Notes under the pieces: generated by a model | Seen by the model: the letters and a program-made list of their open reading frames with translations, nothing else | The model's database searches: none | What the model was told of the DNA's origin: nothing | Made by a program: the position numbers and the translations under genes | DNA from: Streptomyces griseomycini | GTDB lineage: Bacteria > Actinomycetota > Actinomycetes > Streptomycetales > Streptomycetaceae | DNA: 64,000 bases | Direction: 5' to 3' | Assembly: GCF_014203535.1 (NCBI RefSeq) | Contig: NZ_JACHJI010000020.1 | Location: 39,862-103,861 of the forward strand | Shown: piece after piece, positions 8,391 to 16,237 of the stretch | Numbering within the stretch: the stretch's first letter is position 1 | Layout of the letters: each line of letters opens with the position of its first letter

Positions 8391-9398
8391 TTACTCAGGG
8401 TTGTCCGCGAGGGATCTCGCCGCCCGGACGCAGTGGGCGTAGGCCGTGCGCGCGTACTCCGGGGAGGCCCCCGCGAGTCCGCACGCCGGGGTGACCGTGA
8501 CCGCCTCCGGGAGGAGTCCCGGCCGCAGCCCCAGCCTGCGCCACAGCGTCCTGACCCCCATGACGCTACCGGCAGGGTCTGACAACGGGGCGTCCGTGCC
8601 CGGGACGACACCGGCGAACAGCCGGGTGCCGTTCTCCACCGCCTCCCCGATCGCCTCGTCGTCACGCTCGGTGAGGAGGGAGAAGTCGAACGAGACCGCC
8701 GCCGCACCCGCGCGGCGCAGCAGGGCGAACGGGACGTCCGGTGCGCACGAGTGGACCACGACGGGCCCGCCCCCGTGCACCCCGACGACGTCCCGGAGCG
8801 TGGCCTCGACGGTCTGCCGGTCCACCGCGCGGTGGGTGCGGTAGCCGCTGGCGGTCCTCACCCGTCCGCGCAGGACGGCGGTGAGGGAGGGCTCGTCGAG
8901 CTGCAGGACGAGCTGCGCGCCGGGCACGCGCCGCCCCACCTCGGCGAGGTGGAGGCGCAGCCCCTCGGCGAGGGAGGCGGCGAGGTCGCGGCAGGCGCCC
9001 GGGTCGGACAGGGCGGCCTCGCCGTTCCTGAGCTCGAGGGAGGCGGCGAGCGTCCAGGGCCCCACCGCCTGCACCTTCAGCGGCCCCTGGTACTCCTGGG
9101 TGAACTCCTCCAGCGCGTCGAGGTCCTCGCCGAGCCAGGAGCGGGCCCGCCTGGTGTCCCGTCCCGGCCGGTCCCCGATCCGCCAGCCGCTGGGCTCCAC
9201 GCGCGCGTACAGCTCGACGAGCATCCCGGTGGTCCGCCCGATCATGTCCGCGCCGGGCCCCCGGGCGGGCAGTTCGGGCAGGAACGGGAAGTCCTCGAAG
9301 CTCCCGGTGACGGTCTTGGCGGCCTCGCGGGCGTCCCCGCCCGGCATGGACCCGATCCCGGTGGCGGGCCCGAACCTGAACTGGCTGTTTTCGCTCAC
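8391..9398 (-). CDS. Cobalamin-independent methionine synthase-like protein (catalytic half only)
   Basis: A 335-residue TIM-barrel protein resembling the C-terminal, zinc-binding half of MetE (usually about 750 residues). The family zinc ligands are visible as HxC in VVHSCAPDVPF and a later cysteine in VTPACGLAG; the barrel start GIGSMPGGD also fits. MetE transfers a methyl group from a folate to homocysteine. With no N-terminal half, the methyl donor here may differ, as in the short core methionine synthases, or the substrate may be another thiol. It precedes ligA by 14 bases. The ATG at 9398 is the natural start; the family call is firmer than the substrate. Confidence 0.8.
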   Translation of the reverse strand: MSENSQFRFGPATGIGSMPGGDAREAAKTVTGSFEDFPFLPELPARGPGADMIGRTTGMLVELYARVEPSGWRIGDRPGRDTRRARSWLGEDLDALEEFTQEYQGPLKVQAVGPWTLAASLELRNGEAALSDPGACRDLAASLAEGLRLHLAEVGRRVPGAQLVLQLDEPSLTAVLRGRVRTASGYRTHRAVDRQTVEATLRDVVGVHGGGPVVVHSCAPDVPFALLRRAGAAAVSFDFSLLTERDDEAIGEAVENGTRLFAGVVPGTDAPLSDPAGSVMGVRTLWRRLGLRPGLLPEAVTVTPACGLAGASPEYARTAYAHCVRAARSLADNPE

Positions 9399-9429
9399 CC
9401 GAGAAGACTACGGAACGGACGGGCCCGGC

Positions 9430-10128
9430 TCATCGCCCCGGGCGCACCGTCAGGTCGTTGACCTCCGCGTCCCGGGGCAGGTCGAGGGCCATGAGGACGG
9501 TCGTGGCGACCGACTCGGGGTCGATCCACCGGGCGGGGTCGTAGTCCTTGCCCTCCTGCCGGTGGACCTTGGCCTGCATGGGGCTGGCGGTGCGGCCCGG
9601 GTAGACCGAGGTCACGCGGACGCCGTTGCCGTGCTCCTCGTGGCGCAGGGAGTCGGCGAGGGCCTTCAGCCCGTGCTTGGAGGCCGCGTACGCGGACCAG
9701 TCGGCGTGGGCGTTCAGACCGGCGCCGGAGTTGACGAAGACCACGTGGCCGCGGCTCGCGCGGAGCTGGGGCAGGAAGAGCCGGGTCAGCTCGGCGGGGG
9801 CGATCAGGTTGACGTCGAGCTGGTGGCGCCAGGTCTTCGGGGTGAGCTCGCCGACCGGACCGAGGTCCACCACGCCGGCGATGTGCAGCAGGGAGTCGAC
9901 CCGGTCCGGGAGCGACTGGTGGGAGAAGGCCCAGCTGAGCCGGTCGGGGTCCGCCAGGTCGCCGACGAGGGTGCGGGCGCCGGGGAACTGGGCCGCCAGC
10001 TCCTTCGCGCGGCCCGCGTCCCGCGCGTGCAGCACGAGCTCGTCCCCGCGCGCGTGCAGGCGGCGGGCGACGGCCGCGCCGATGCCGGAGCCGGCCCCGG
10101 TGATCACATGTGTAGCCATGCCCGCCAT
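9430..10128 (-). CDS. Short-chain dehydrogenase/reductase
   Basis: A classical SDR of 232 residues. The cofactor motif TGAGSGIG is near the N terminus, NADP preference is suggested by basic residues (HARDAGR), and the catalytic serine, YxxxK (SAYAASKHG) and PGRT loop are present. The substrate is unknown. Two ATGs nine bases apart can start it; the upstream one (10128) has a better-spaced GGTGA. It lies between the LOG-type gene (18 bases upstream) and the MetE-like gene, all on the same strand, so it may belong to one long transcript. Confidence 0.88.
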   Translation of the reverse strand: MAGMATHVITGAGSGIGAAVARRLHARGDELVLHARDAGRAKELAAQFPGARTLVGDLADPDRLSWAFSHQSLPDRVDSLLHIAGVVDLGPVGELTPKTWRHQLDVNLIAPAELTRLFLPQLRASRGHVVFVNSGAGLNAHADWSAYAASKHGLKALADSLRHEEHGNGVRVTSVYPGRTASPMQAKVHRQEGKDYDPARWIDPESVATTVLMALDLPRDAEVNDLTVRPGR

Positions 10129-10146
10129 GCTCGCATCACCGCGCGG

Positions 10147-10686
10147 TCACTCCACGCCCAGGCTCTCCTCCAGATAGGCCAGCGCGCCCACCGGCTCCTC
10201 GGCGAAGAACACCAGCTCGGCCAGCGGGCGGGGCAGGAAGCCCTCGTCCTCCATGCGGCGGAACTGCTCCTTCAGCCCGTCGTAGAAGCCCGCCGTGTTG
10301 AGCAGGACCACCGGCTTGTCGGTGTGTCCGTGCTTCTTCAGCTCCAGGATCTCGGTGGCCTCGTCGAGGGTGCCGGTGCCGCCCACCATGATCACCACGG
10401 CGTCGGCCTTCTCCAGCAGCAGCCTCTTGCGCTCGGCGAGGTCCTTCGCGATCACCATCTCGTCGACGCCGTCGCGCGCCTTCGCCGCGAGGAACTCCAC
10501 CGATACCCCGCAGAGCCGGCCGCCCGCCTCCTGCGCCCCGTCGGCGACGACCTTCATCAGGCCGGTGTCCGAACCGCCCCAGACGAGCGTGTGCCCGCCC
10601 TTGCCCAGGAGCCGCGCGAACTCCCGCGCGGGGCGTGTGTAGCGTTCGTCGAGGTCGGCGGCGGAGAGGAAGACACAGATGTTCAC
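10147..10686 (-). CDS. LOG-family (TIGR00730-type) nucleotide phosphoribohydrolase-like protein
   Basis: A 179-residue Rossmann-fold protein with the family motif GGTGTLDEATE (canonical PGGxGTxxE, here with Met-Val in front instead of Pro). It has the SDTGLMKVVADGA segment before it and KPVVLLN after it. Members release free bases from nucleoside 5'-monophosphates, including cytokinin ribotides; the actual substrate here is unknown. GTG at 10686 is the start, and its GTGA overlaps the methyltransferase stop by 4 bases, so the two are translationally coupled. That coupling is the main contextual clue. Confidence 0.85.
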   Translation of the reverse strand: MNICVFLSAADLDERYTRPAREFARLLGKGGHTLVWGGSDTGLMKVVADGAQEAGGRLCGVSVEFLAAKARDGVDEMVIAKDLAERKRLLLEKADAVVIMVGGTGTLDEATEILELKKHGHTDKPVVLLNTAGFYDGLKEQFRRMEDEGFLPRPLAELVFFAEEPVGALAYLEESLGVE

Positions 10687-11486
10687 GGCCCCACAGTACG
10701 GGCCCGGTCGGACATCGCGGTCAGCCGTATCTTCGACTGCCGGTGCGGCAGCTCCTCCCAGTCGTCCATGAACCGCGCCGCCAGGCCGTGCTTCGCGGCC
10801 AGTTCGACGAGCGTCTCCGTCCGGTAGTAGAAGTCCTCGTGCAGCACCTGGTGCTCCTCCCCCTCCGTGCGGTCGAAGGTGAAGTCGAAGAACCCGCCCG
10901 GTGCGAGCACCCGGCCGACGTGGGCGAAGCACTCCTCTATGACGTGCCGGGGCGAGTGCGAGAAGACGCTGTGCGCGTGCACGACGTCGAAGTGGTGGTC
11001 GGGCAGGAAGGCGAGGGTCAGGTCGTTCGCGAGCGTCAGGTGGGGCAGCTTGGCCTGGAGTCCCTCGCGGACGAGGGTGTCCTGGGCGGCGAGCAGGATG
11101 TGCGGCGAGATGTCGATGCCGTAGTAGTGGCCGGGCTCCAGGTGGTCGATGAACAGGCGGCCCGCGCGGAGGTTGCCGCAGCCGATCTCCAGCATCCGGT
11201 GGTGGGGTTCCAGGCCGTGCCGCACCAGGTAGTCGAACTGCATCCGGCCGATCCTGGCCCACTGCTCGCGCGAGGGGTTGTGGCCCACCGCGGCCTCGGC
11301 GCTGCGGGCGGCGTCGGAGGCCATCACCGCGCGGTAGTAGGCGATGTGGTCGCGGTGGAGCAGCCGCAGCCAGGCGTCCCGCAGGGCGCGCCGCGCGTGG
11401 GCGGGGACGCGCCGCGGATGGCGCAGGGCGTAACGGACCCGGTGGGCGAGGGTTCCGCGGTTCCTGCCGGTGTGCGTGGTTCCCAT
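10683..11486 (-). CDS. SAM-dependent class I methyltransferase
   Basis: A 267-residue protein with a basic N terminus (RYALRHPRRVPAHARR) and a Rossmann methyltransferase core: motif I MLEIGCGNLRAG, an acidic motif II (YYGIDIS), the FDVVHAHSVFSH segment and LAPGGFFDFTF. The substrate is not evident. ATG at 11486 is preceded by CGAGGAGG. The gene is divergent from the DUF427 gene and is the first of a leftward run whose second member (LOG family) overlaps it by 4 bases. A methyltransferase plus LOG pair recalls the methylated-cytokinin fas genes of Rhodococcus, but no isopentenyltransferase is present in this window. Confidence 0.85.
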   Translation of the reverse strand: MGTTHTGRNRGTLAHRVRYALRHPRRVPAHARRALRDAWLRLLHRDHIAYYRAVMASDAARSAEAAVGHNPSREQWARIGRMQFDYLVRHGLEPHHRMLEIGCGNLRAGRLFIDHLEPGHYYGIDISPHILLAAQDTLVREGLQAKLPHLTLANDLTLAFLPDHHFDVVHAHSVFSHSPRHVIEECFAHVGRVLAPGGFFDFTFDRTEGEEHQVLHEDFYYRTETLVELAAKHGLAARFMDDWEELPHRQSKIRLTAMSDRARTVGP

Positions 11487-11560
11487 CCGGCCTCCTCGGG
11501 AAGAACTCGGCTTCAGCGTGCGCTGTATCAGGCAGCCCGGCCACCCGAGGAGGTTCGATC

Positions 11561-11884
11561 GTGACCACAGGCCACCGCATCACCGTCGAGGAGAGCGACC
11601 GGCACGTGCGCGCGGTGCACGGCGGGCAGGTGCTGGCGGAGAGCGACCGGGCGCTGGTGCTGAAGGAGACGGGCTGCCCGGACCGGTACTACATCCCGCC
11701 GGAGGACGTGCGCCTCGACCTGCTGACGCCCTCCGGTACGCACACCCACTGCCCCTTCAAGGGCACCGCGTCCTACTGGTCGCTGCCGGACGCGGCCGAT
11801 CTGGTCTGGGCGTACCCGGAGCCGAAGCCGGACGTCGCGGAGATCAAGGACCACCTCTGCTTCTACGAGGTGGAAGTGCGCTGA
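11561..11884 (+). CDS. DUF427 domain protein
   Basis: A 107-residue single-domain DUF427 protein. The family pattern is visible as RAVHGGQVLAES, YYIPPEDV, THCPFKGTASYW and the C-terminal KDHLCFYEVEV. The biochemical role is unsettled as far as I know. The start is GTG at 11561 with a strong GAGGAGG. It is transcribed away from the methyltransferase; the two ribosome-binding sites form mirror-image CCTCCTCGGG/CCCGAGGAGG arms about 40 bases apart. Confidence 0.88.
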   Translation: MTTGHRITVEESDRHVRAVHGGQVLAESDRALVLKETGCPDRYYIPPEDVRLDLLTPSGTHTHCPFKGTASYWSLPDAADLVWAYPEPKPDVAEIKDHLCFYEVEVR

Positions 11885-11964
11885 TCGCGTGGAAGGGTTG
11901 CGATCGGCGGACGCGCCGTCCGCCTCACCGACTAATTCCGCGCCGTGCGGCAGTCTGGTGAGGC

Positions 11965-12744
11965 ATGGACAAGAACATCCTTTCGCGCGACGGCACCTCC
12001 CTCGGGTACGAGAGCGCCGGGCGGGGGTCCGCGGTCGTCCTCGTCAGCGGTGCGATGTCGACGGGCGCCACGGTGGCGCCGCTGGCCGCGCCGCTCTCGG
12101 AGCGGTTCCGGGTCGCCGTGTACGACCGCCGGGGCCGCGGTGCGAGCGGGGACACCGCGCCGTACGCGGTGGAGCGCGAGGTCGAGGACCTGGCGGCGGT
12201 GATCGGGGCGATGGGCGGCGAGGCGTCGCTGTACGGCGTCTCCTCGGGCGGTGCGCTGGCGCTCAGGGCGGCGGCGAGCGGGCTGCCGGTGCGCCACGTC
12301 GCCGTGTACGAGACGCCGTACGCGATGTCCGGGGACGCCCTGCGGGAGCGTGCGCAGTACACCGAGCGGCTGACGGCGGCGCTGGCCGAGGGGCGGCGCG
12401 GGGACGCGGTGGAGCTCTTCCTGCGGCTGACCGGACTGGACGAGGCGGTGATCCAGGGCGCCCGGCAGTCCCCCCTGTGGGCCGGGATGGAGTCCCTCGC
12501 CCCGAGCCTCGCGTACGACGACGCCGTCATGGGCGACGGAAGCGTCCCCCGGGAGCTGCTGTCGTCGATCCGCGTGCCGGTGCTGGCGATCGCGGGCGAC
12601 GGGAGCCCGGCGTGGATGCGCGAGGCCGCGCGGGCGGTCGCGGACGCGGTGCCCCGGGGGGCGTACCGCGTCCTGGAGGGGCAGACCCACATGGCCGACC
12701 CGGAGGTCCTGGCGCCGGTGCTGGCGGAGTTCTTCGCGCGGTGA
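11965..12744 (+). CDS. Alpha/beta hydrolase
   Basis: A 259-residue alpha/beta-hydrolase fold protein with no signal peptide. The nucleophile elbow is GVSSG with S93, the acid lies in AIAGDGSP, and the histidine is in EGQTHMADPEVL near the C terminus. The N terminus (GTSLGYESAGRGSAVVLVSGA) shows the usual first strands and oxyanion region. The substrate is unknown. ATG at 11965 is preceded by GGTGAGG. It is convergent with mnmA, 37 bases away. Confidence 0.9.
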   Translation: MDKNILSRDGTSLGYESAGRGSAVVLVSGAMSTGATVAPLAAPLSERFRVAVYDRRGRGASGDTAPYAVEREVEDLAAVIGAMGGEASLYGVSSGGALALRAAASGLPVRHVAVYETPYAMSGDALRERAQYTERLTAALAEGRRGDAVELFLRLTGLDEAVIQGARQSPLWAGMESLAPSLAYDDAVMGDGSVPRELLSSIRVPVLAIAGDGSPAWMREAARAVADAVPRGAYRVLEGQTHMADPEVLAPVLAEFFAR

Positions 12745-12758
12745 GGCGGCGGGCCGGC

Positions 12759-12776
12759 GCCGGGCGGGGGCCCGGC
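12759..12776. terminator. Bidirectional GC-rich hairpin between convergent genes
   Basis: A GCCGGGC/GCCCGGC stem with a GGGG loop lies in the 37-base gap between the convergent hydrolase and mnmA genes. It has no T-tract, as is common in Streptomyces. Confidence 0.45.
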
Positions 12777-12781
12777 CGGCG

Positions 12782-13912
12782 TCAGACCGCGTCCGCCGTC
12801 GCGCGGACCGTCGACGCGATGGTCGCCGAGCCGACCACGCGCGTGCCGTCGTACAGCACGATCGCCTGGCCGGGGGCGACGCCGCGGACGGGCTCGGTGA
12901 AGCGGACCCGGAGCTCGCCGTCGACGAGCTCCGCCGTCACCTCGGTCTCGCCGCCGTGGGCGCGCAGCTGGGCCGTGTAGGTGCCGGGACCGGCCGGGGC
13001 GGCGCCGCACCAGCGGGGCTTGACCGCGGTCAGGGCGCCGACGTCCAGGGAGGCCGCCGGGCCGACGGTGACCGTGTTGGTCACCGGGGAGATGTCGAGG
13101 ACGTAGCGCGGCTTGCCGTCGGGGGCGGGGGTGCCGATCCTGAGGCCCTTGCGCTGGCCGATGGTGAAGCCGTACGCGCCCTCGTGCGTGCCGATCTTGG
13201 CGCCGGACTCGTCGACGATGTCGCCCTCCGCCCTGCCGAGGCGGTCGGCGAGGAAGCCCTGGGTGTCGCCGTCGGCGATGAAGCAGATGTCGTGCGAGTC
13301 GGGCTTCTTGGCGACGGCGAGTCCGCGGCGCTCGGCCTCCGCTCGGATCTCCTCCTTGGTGGTGACCGTGTCGCCGAGCGGGAACATCGCGTGGGCGAGC
13401 TGGCGGTCGTCCAGCACGCCGAGGACGTAACTCTGGTCCTTGGCCATGTCGGAGGCGCGGTGCAGCTCGCGCGTGCCGTCCTCGCGCAGGACCACCTTGG
13501 CGTAGTGGCCGGTGCAGACGGCGTCGAAGCCGAGCGCGAGCGCCTTGTCCAGCAGCGCGGCGAACTTGATCTTCTCGTTGCAGCGCAGGCAGGGGTTCGG
13601 GGTGCGGCCGGCCTCGTACTCGGCGACGAAGTCCTCGACGACGTCCTCGCGGAAGCGGTCGGCGAGGTCCCACACGTAGAACGGGATGCCGATGACGTCG
13701 GCGGCACGGCGGGCGTCGCGCGAGTCCTCGATGGTGCAACAGCCCCGCGCGCCGGTACGGAACGACTGCGGGTTCGCGGAGAGCGCGAGGTGGACGCCGG
13801 TCACGTCGTGGCCCGCCTCGGCCGCGCGGGCGGCGGCGACGGCGGAGTCGACGCCACCGGACATGGCGGCCAGGACGCGGAGGGGGCGGGAGGGCTGCGG
13901 GGTGTCAGTCAT
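12782..13912 (-). CDS. mnmA: tRNA 2-thiouridylase MnmA
   Basis: MnmA transfers sulfur to uridine 34 of tRNA(Lys/Glu/Gln), using sulfur that starts from a cysteine desulfurase. The 376-residue protein has the PP-loop SGGVDSA at 18-24. The two catalytic cysteines appear as C111 in NPCLRCNEKIKF and C210 in HDICFIADGD. The ATG at 13912 has GGAAGGG upstream; a longer reading to 13990 adds an unrelated 26-residue N terminus. A cysteine desulfurase gene lies on the same strand about 1 kb upstream, with a divergent amidase gene and a TPP riboswitch in between. Confidence 0.96.
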   Translation of the reverse strand: MTDTPQPSRPLRVLAAMSGGVDSAVAAARAAEAGHDVTGVHLALSANPQSFRTGARGCCTIEDSRDARRAADVIGIPFYVWDLADRFREDVVEDFVAEYEAGRTPNPCLRCNEKIKFAALLDKALALGFDAVCTGHYAKVVLREDGTRELHRASDMAKDQSYVLGVLDDRQLAHAMFPLGDTVTTKEEIRAEAERRGLAVAKKPDSHDICFIADGDTQGFLADRLGRAEGDIVDESGAKIGTHEGAYGFTIGQRKGLRIGTPAPDGKPRYVLDISPVTNTVTVGPAASLDVGALTAVKPRWCGAAPAGPGTYTAQLRAHGGETEVTAELVDGELRVRFTEPVRGVAPGQAIVLYDGTRVVGSATIASTVRATADAV

Positions 13913-13971
13913 AGCCCTTCCAGGGTACGGGGCGCGGGAACCGGGGCCGCCGCGTATGCGTTGAAGATCGC

Positions 13972-14643
13972 ATGGGGGCGAGAAGAGCATCCGGGAACAA
14001 GGACGGGGACCGGCGCATCGGGCGGCGGGCCCTGATCGTGGGCGGGGCGGCGGCCGCGGCGGGCACGGCGGTGCTGGCGCGGGACGAGCTGGCCCGGCTG
14101 TGGTGGCGCGTGCCCGGGGTGGAGAAGCCGCGTGAGCCGGGTGCGGTCGACCACGCGGGCGCCCGCTGGGTGGCGGCCTCGGACGCCAACTGGCGCGGCG
14201 CGGACCGGCCGGACGACTTCGGCATCGACATGGTGATCGTCCACGTCACCCAGGGCAGCTTCGACAGCGCGGTGAAGGCGTTCCAGGACCCGGGGCACAA
14301 GGCGGCCACGCACTACATCGTCGGCCAGGACGGGCGCGTCACCCAGATGATCCGCGAGCTGGACGTGGCGTACCACGCGGGCAACCGCGACTACAACGAG
14401 CGCAGCGTCGGCATCGAGCACGAGGGCTTCGTGGACCGCCCCCAGGACTTCACGGACGAGATGTACGAGGCCTCGGCACGGCTCACGGCCCGGATATGCG
14501 CGCGCTACGACATCCCGGTCGACCGGGAGCACATCATCGGCCACGTCGAGGTGCCGGGCACGGACCACACCGACCCCGGCCCGCACTGGGACTGGGACCG
14601 CTACATGCAGCTCGTGCGTCGGGCGCGCACGGGGACGGCTTGA
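13972..14643 (+). CDS. N-acetylmuramoyl-L-alanine amidase (Amidase_2), probably exported
   Basis: A 223-residue cell-wall amidase. The N terminus GRRALIVGGAAAAAGTAVLA is a twin-arginine-like export signal. The zinc-amidase core follows: MVIVHVTQG (first zinc histidine), ATHYIVGQDG, VAYHAGNRDYNERSVGIEHEG, then GHVEVPGTDHTDPGP with the second histidine and acid. It would cleave the bond between MurNAc and the stem peptide outside the membrane. The ATG at 13972 is divergent from mnmA by 59 bases. The region after its stop holds the TPP riboswitch, which starts 82 bases downstream on the same strand. Confidence 0.9.
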   Translation: MGARRASGNKDGDRRIGRRALIVGGAAAAAGTAVLARDELARLWWRVPGVEKPREPGAVDHAGARWVAASDANWRGADRPDDFGIDMVIVHVTQGSFDSAVKAFQDPGHKAATHYIVGQDGRVTQMIRELDVAYHAGNRDYNERSVGIEHEGFVDRPQDFTDEMYEASARLTARICARYDIPVDREHIIGHVEVPGTDHTDPGPHWDWDRYMQLVRRARTGTA

Positions 14644-14725
14644 GACCGCCACCCGGATAATCCGGACAAAAAATCATCCTTCACCCCCTTCCATCCGGAA
14701 CTGGACGTTCTATCCTGGAAACAGG

Positions 14726-14900
14726 CCTACGGGACGAGTGAGGGAGTTCGACCGGAGTAGCCGACTTCGGCGAGAAGTCTCGGCTTCCGCTGGTGCCGAC
14801 GTCGACGGTCGGGCTGAGAGGCCGGAAGGTCGCAAGACCGGAAGGCGACCCCTAGTCACCTGATCCGGGTCATACCGGCGAAGGGAACCCGTCTCGTAGG
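14726..14900 (+). promoter_or_regulatory. TPP (thiamine pyrophosphate) riboswitch, apparently without a downstream gene
   Basis: The conserved TPP-aptamer words are present in order: GGGCTGAGAGG at about 14812 and CCTGATCCGGGTCATACC followed by GGCGAAGGGAA at about 14860-14887. The ends pair as an 11-bp P1 helix, CCTACGGGACG (14726-14736) with CGTCTCGTAGG (14890-14900). An enlarged P3 arm is supported by GACCG/CGGTC and by the inner AGCCGACTT/AAGTCTCGGCT stem, and an extra GGTC-GCAA-GACC hairpin sits after CTGAGA. The aptamer reads rightward. Within 100 bases it meets the 3' end of the oppositely oriented cysteine desulfurase gene, so no obvious target gene follows. Confidence 0.9.
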
Positions 14901-14936
14901 TCCTTCGTCGTGTCCGGGTCCTTCGTCGTGTCCGGG
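14901..14936 (+). repeat. Perfect 18-bp tandem duplication directly after the riboswitch
   Basis: TCCTTCGTCGTGTCCGGG occurs twice back to back at 14901-14918 and 14919-14936, starting the base after the P1 helix. It may be part of the expression platform or a scar. Confidence 0.85.
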
Positions 14937-14939
14937 GGA

Positions 14940-14960
14940 GCCCGGTCTCTCGCCCCGGGC
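14940..14960. terminator. Hairpin between the riboswitch and the cysteine desulfurase 3' end
   Basis: GCCCGG/CCGGGC arms around a 9-base loop. It could end the riboswitch transcript from the left and the desulfurase transcript from the right. There is no T-tract. Confidence 0.4.
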
Positions 14961-14982
14961 GACTCACCCGGCCGGACCGCCC

Positions 14983-16152
14983 CTAGGTCAGTCCCGCCGC
15001 CCGGGCCCGCTCCACCGCCGGGCCGATGGCCTTGGCCAGGGCCTCCACGTCGGCCTCCGTGGACGTGTGGCCGAGGGAGAAGCGGAGGGTGCCGCGGGCC
15101 AGCTCGGGATCGGTGCCGGTGGCCAGCAGGACGTGGCTGGGCTGGGCGACGCCGGCGGTGCAGGCCGAACCGGTGGAGCACTCGATGCCCTGGGCGTCCA
15201 GCAGCAGGAGCAGGGAGTCGCCCTCGCAGCCGGGGAAGGTGAAGTGCGCGTTGGCGGGAAGTCGTCCCCCGGGGGCGGGGTCGCCGCCGAGGATCGCGTC
15301 GGGGACGGCGCCGCGGACCGCGGCGACCAGGTCGTCGCGCAGGGCGCCGATCTCGCGGGCGAACCACTCCTGCTGCTCGGCGGCCAGCCGCCCGGCGACG
15401 GCGAAGGAGGCGATCGCGGGCACGTCCAGCGTGCCGGAGCGGACGTGGCGCTCCTGGCCGCCGCCGTGCAGGACCGGCACGGGGGTGTGCTCACGGCCCA
15501 GGACCAGCGCGCCGATGCCGTACGGGCCGCCGATCTTGTGACCAGACAGCGTCATCGCGGCGAGCCCGGAGGCGGCGAAGTCCACCGGGACCTGACCGAA
15601 GGCCTGGACCGCGTCGGAGTGCAGTGGGACGTCGAACTCGGCGGCCGCCTCGGCGAGTTCGCGGACCGGCAGGATGGTCCCGATCTCGTTGTTGGCCCAC
15701 ATGACCGTGGCGAGGGCGACGTCGTCGGGGTCGCGGGCGATGGCCTCGCGCAGGGCGTCCGGGTGGACCCGGCCGTGGGAGTCGACCGGCAGGTACTCGA
15801 CGGTGGCGCCCTCGTGCTCGCCGAGCCAGTGGACGGCGTCGAGGACGGCATGGTGCTCGACGGGGCTGGCGAGGACCCGGGTGCGGGCCGGGTCCGCGTC
15901 ACGGCGGGACCAGTACAGGCCCTTCACGGCGAGGTTGTCGGCCTCGGTGCCGCCGGAGGTGAAGACCACCTCGCTGGGACGGGCGCCGAAAGCCTCGGCG
16001 AGGGTTTCGCGGGCCTCCTCGACGGTGCGGCGGGCCCGGCGGCCGGCCGCGTGGAGGGAGGAGGCGTTGCCGGTGACGCCCAGGTGCGCGGTGAGTGCCT
16101 CGACTGCCTCGGGAAGCATCGGGGTGGTCGCGGCGTGGTCGAGGTAAGCCAT
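14983..16152 (-). CDS. Cysteine desulfurase (IscS/NifS family)
   Basis: A PLP enzyme that removes sulfur from cysteine to give a protein-bound persulfide. Likely clients are MnmA (encoded nearby), iron-sulfur assembly and thiamine sulfur carriers. The 389-residue protein starts MAYLDHAATTPM. It has SGGTEADNLA, the PLP lysine K206 in SGHKIGGPYG, and the active-site cysteine C331 in STGSACTAG. The ATG at 16152 has no ribosome-binding site, but a TAGAAT box ends about 10 bases before it, suggesting a leaderless or nearly leaderless message. Its 3' end faces the TPP riboswitch on the other strand. Confidence 0.93.
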   Translation of the reverse strand: MAYLDHAATTPMLPEAVEALTAHLGVTGNASSLHAAGRRARRTVEEARETLAEAFGARPSEVVFTSGGTEADNLAVKGLYWSRRDADPARTRVLASPVEHHAVLDAVHWLGEHEGATVEYLPVDSHGRVHPDALREAIARDPDDVALATVMWANNEIGTILPVRELAEAAAEFDVPLHSDAVQAFGQVPVDFAASGLAAMTLSGHKIGGPYGIGALVLGREHTPVPVLHGGGQERHVRSGTLDVPAIASFAVAGRLAAEQQEWFAREIGALRDDLVAAVRGAVPDAILGGDPAPGGRLPANAHFTFPGCEGDSLLLLLDAQGIECSTGSACTAGVAQPSHVLLATGTDPELARGTLRFSLGHTSTEADVEALAKAIGPAVERARAAGLT

Positions 16153-16162
16153 GGTGGGGCCG

Positions 16163-16168
16163 ATTCTA
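16163..16168 (-). promoter_or_regulatory. Possible -10 box for a leaderless cysteine desulfurase mRNA
   Basis: TAGAAT on the minus strand ends 10 bases before the ATG at 16152. No Shine-Dalgarno sequence lies between. No good -35 is seen. Confidence 0.4.
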
Positions 16169-16237
16169 CGGGCCCCGGTGCACCGGCTCCGGGCCGCGGT
16201 CGGCCGGAATGCGACGCCGGCTCGGGGGCTCCGGGGC

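Noticed and set aside
13913..13990. Longer mnmA start with 26 extra residues
   Set aside because: The extra residues do not resemble MnmA, and the ATG at 13912 directly precedes the PP-loop region with a ribosome-binding site.
14726..14900. Possible tRNA or other small RNA because of the GTTCGACC word
   Set aside because: No cloverleaf can be drawn; the conserved words and pairings fit the TPP aptamer.
14910..15242. Plus-strand open frame of 110 codons as target of the TPP riboswitch
   Set aside because: It starts inside the tandem duplication without a ribosome-binding site and is a Pro/Arg/Gly-rich shadow of the desulfurase gene.
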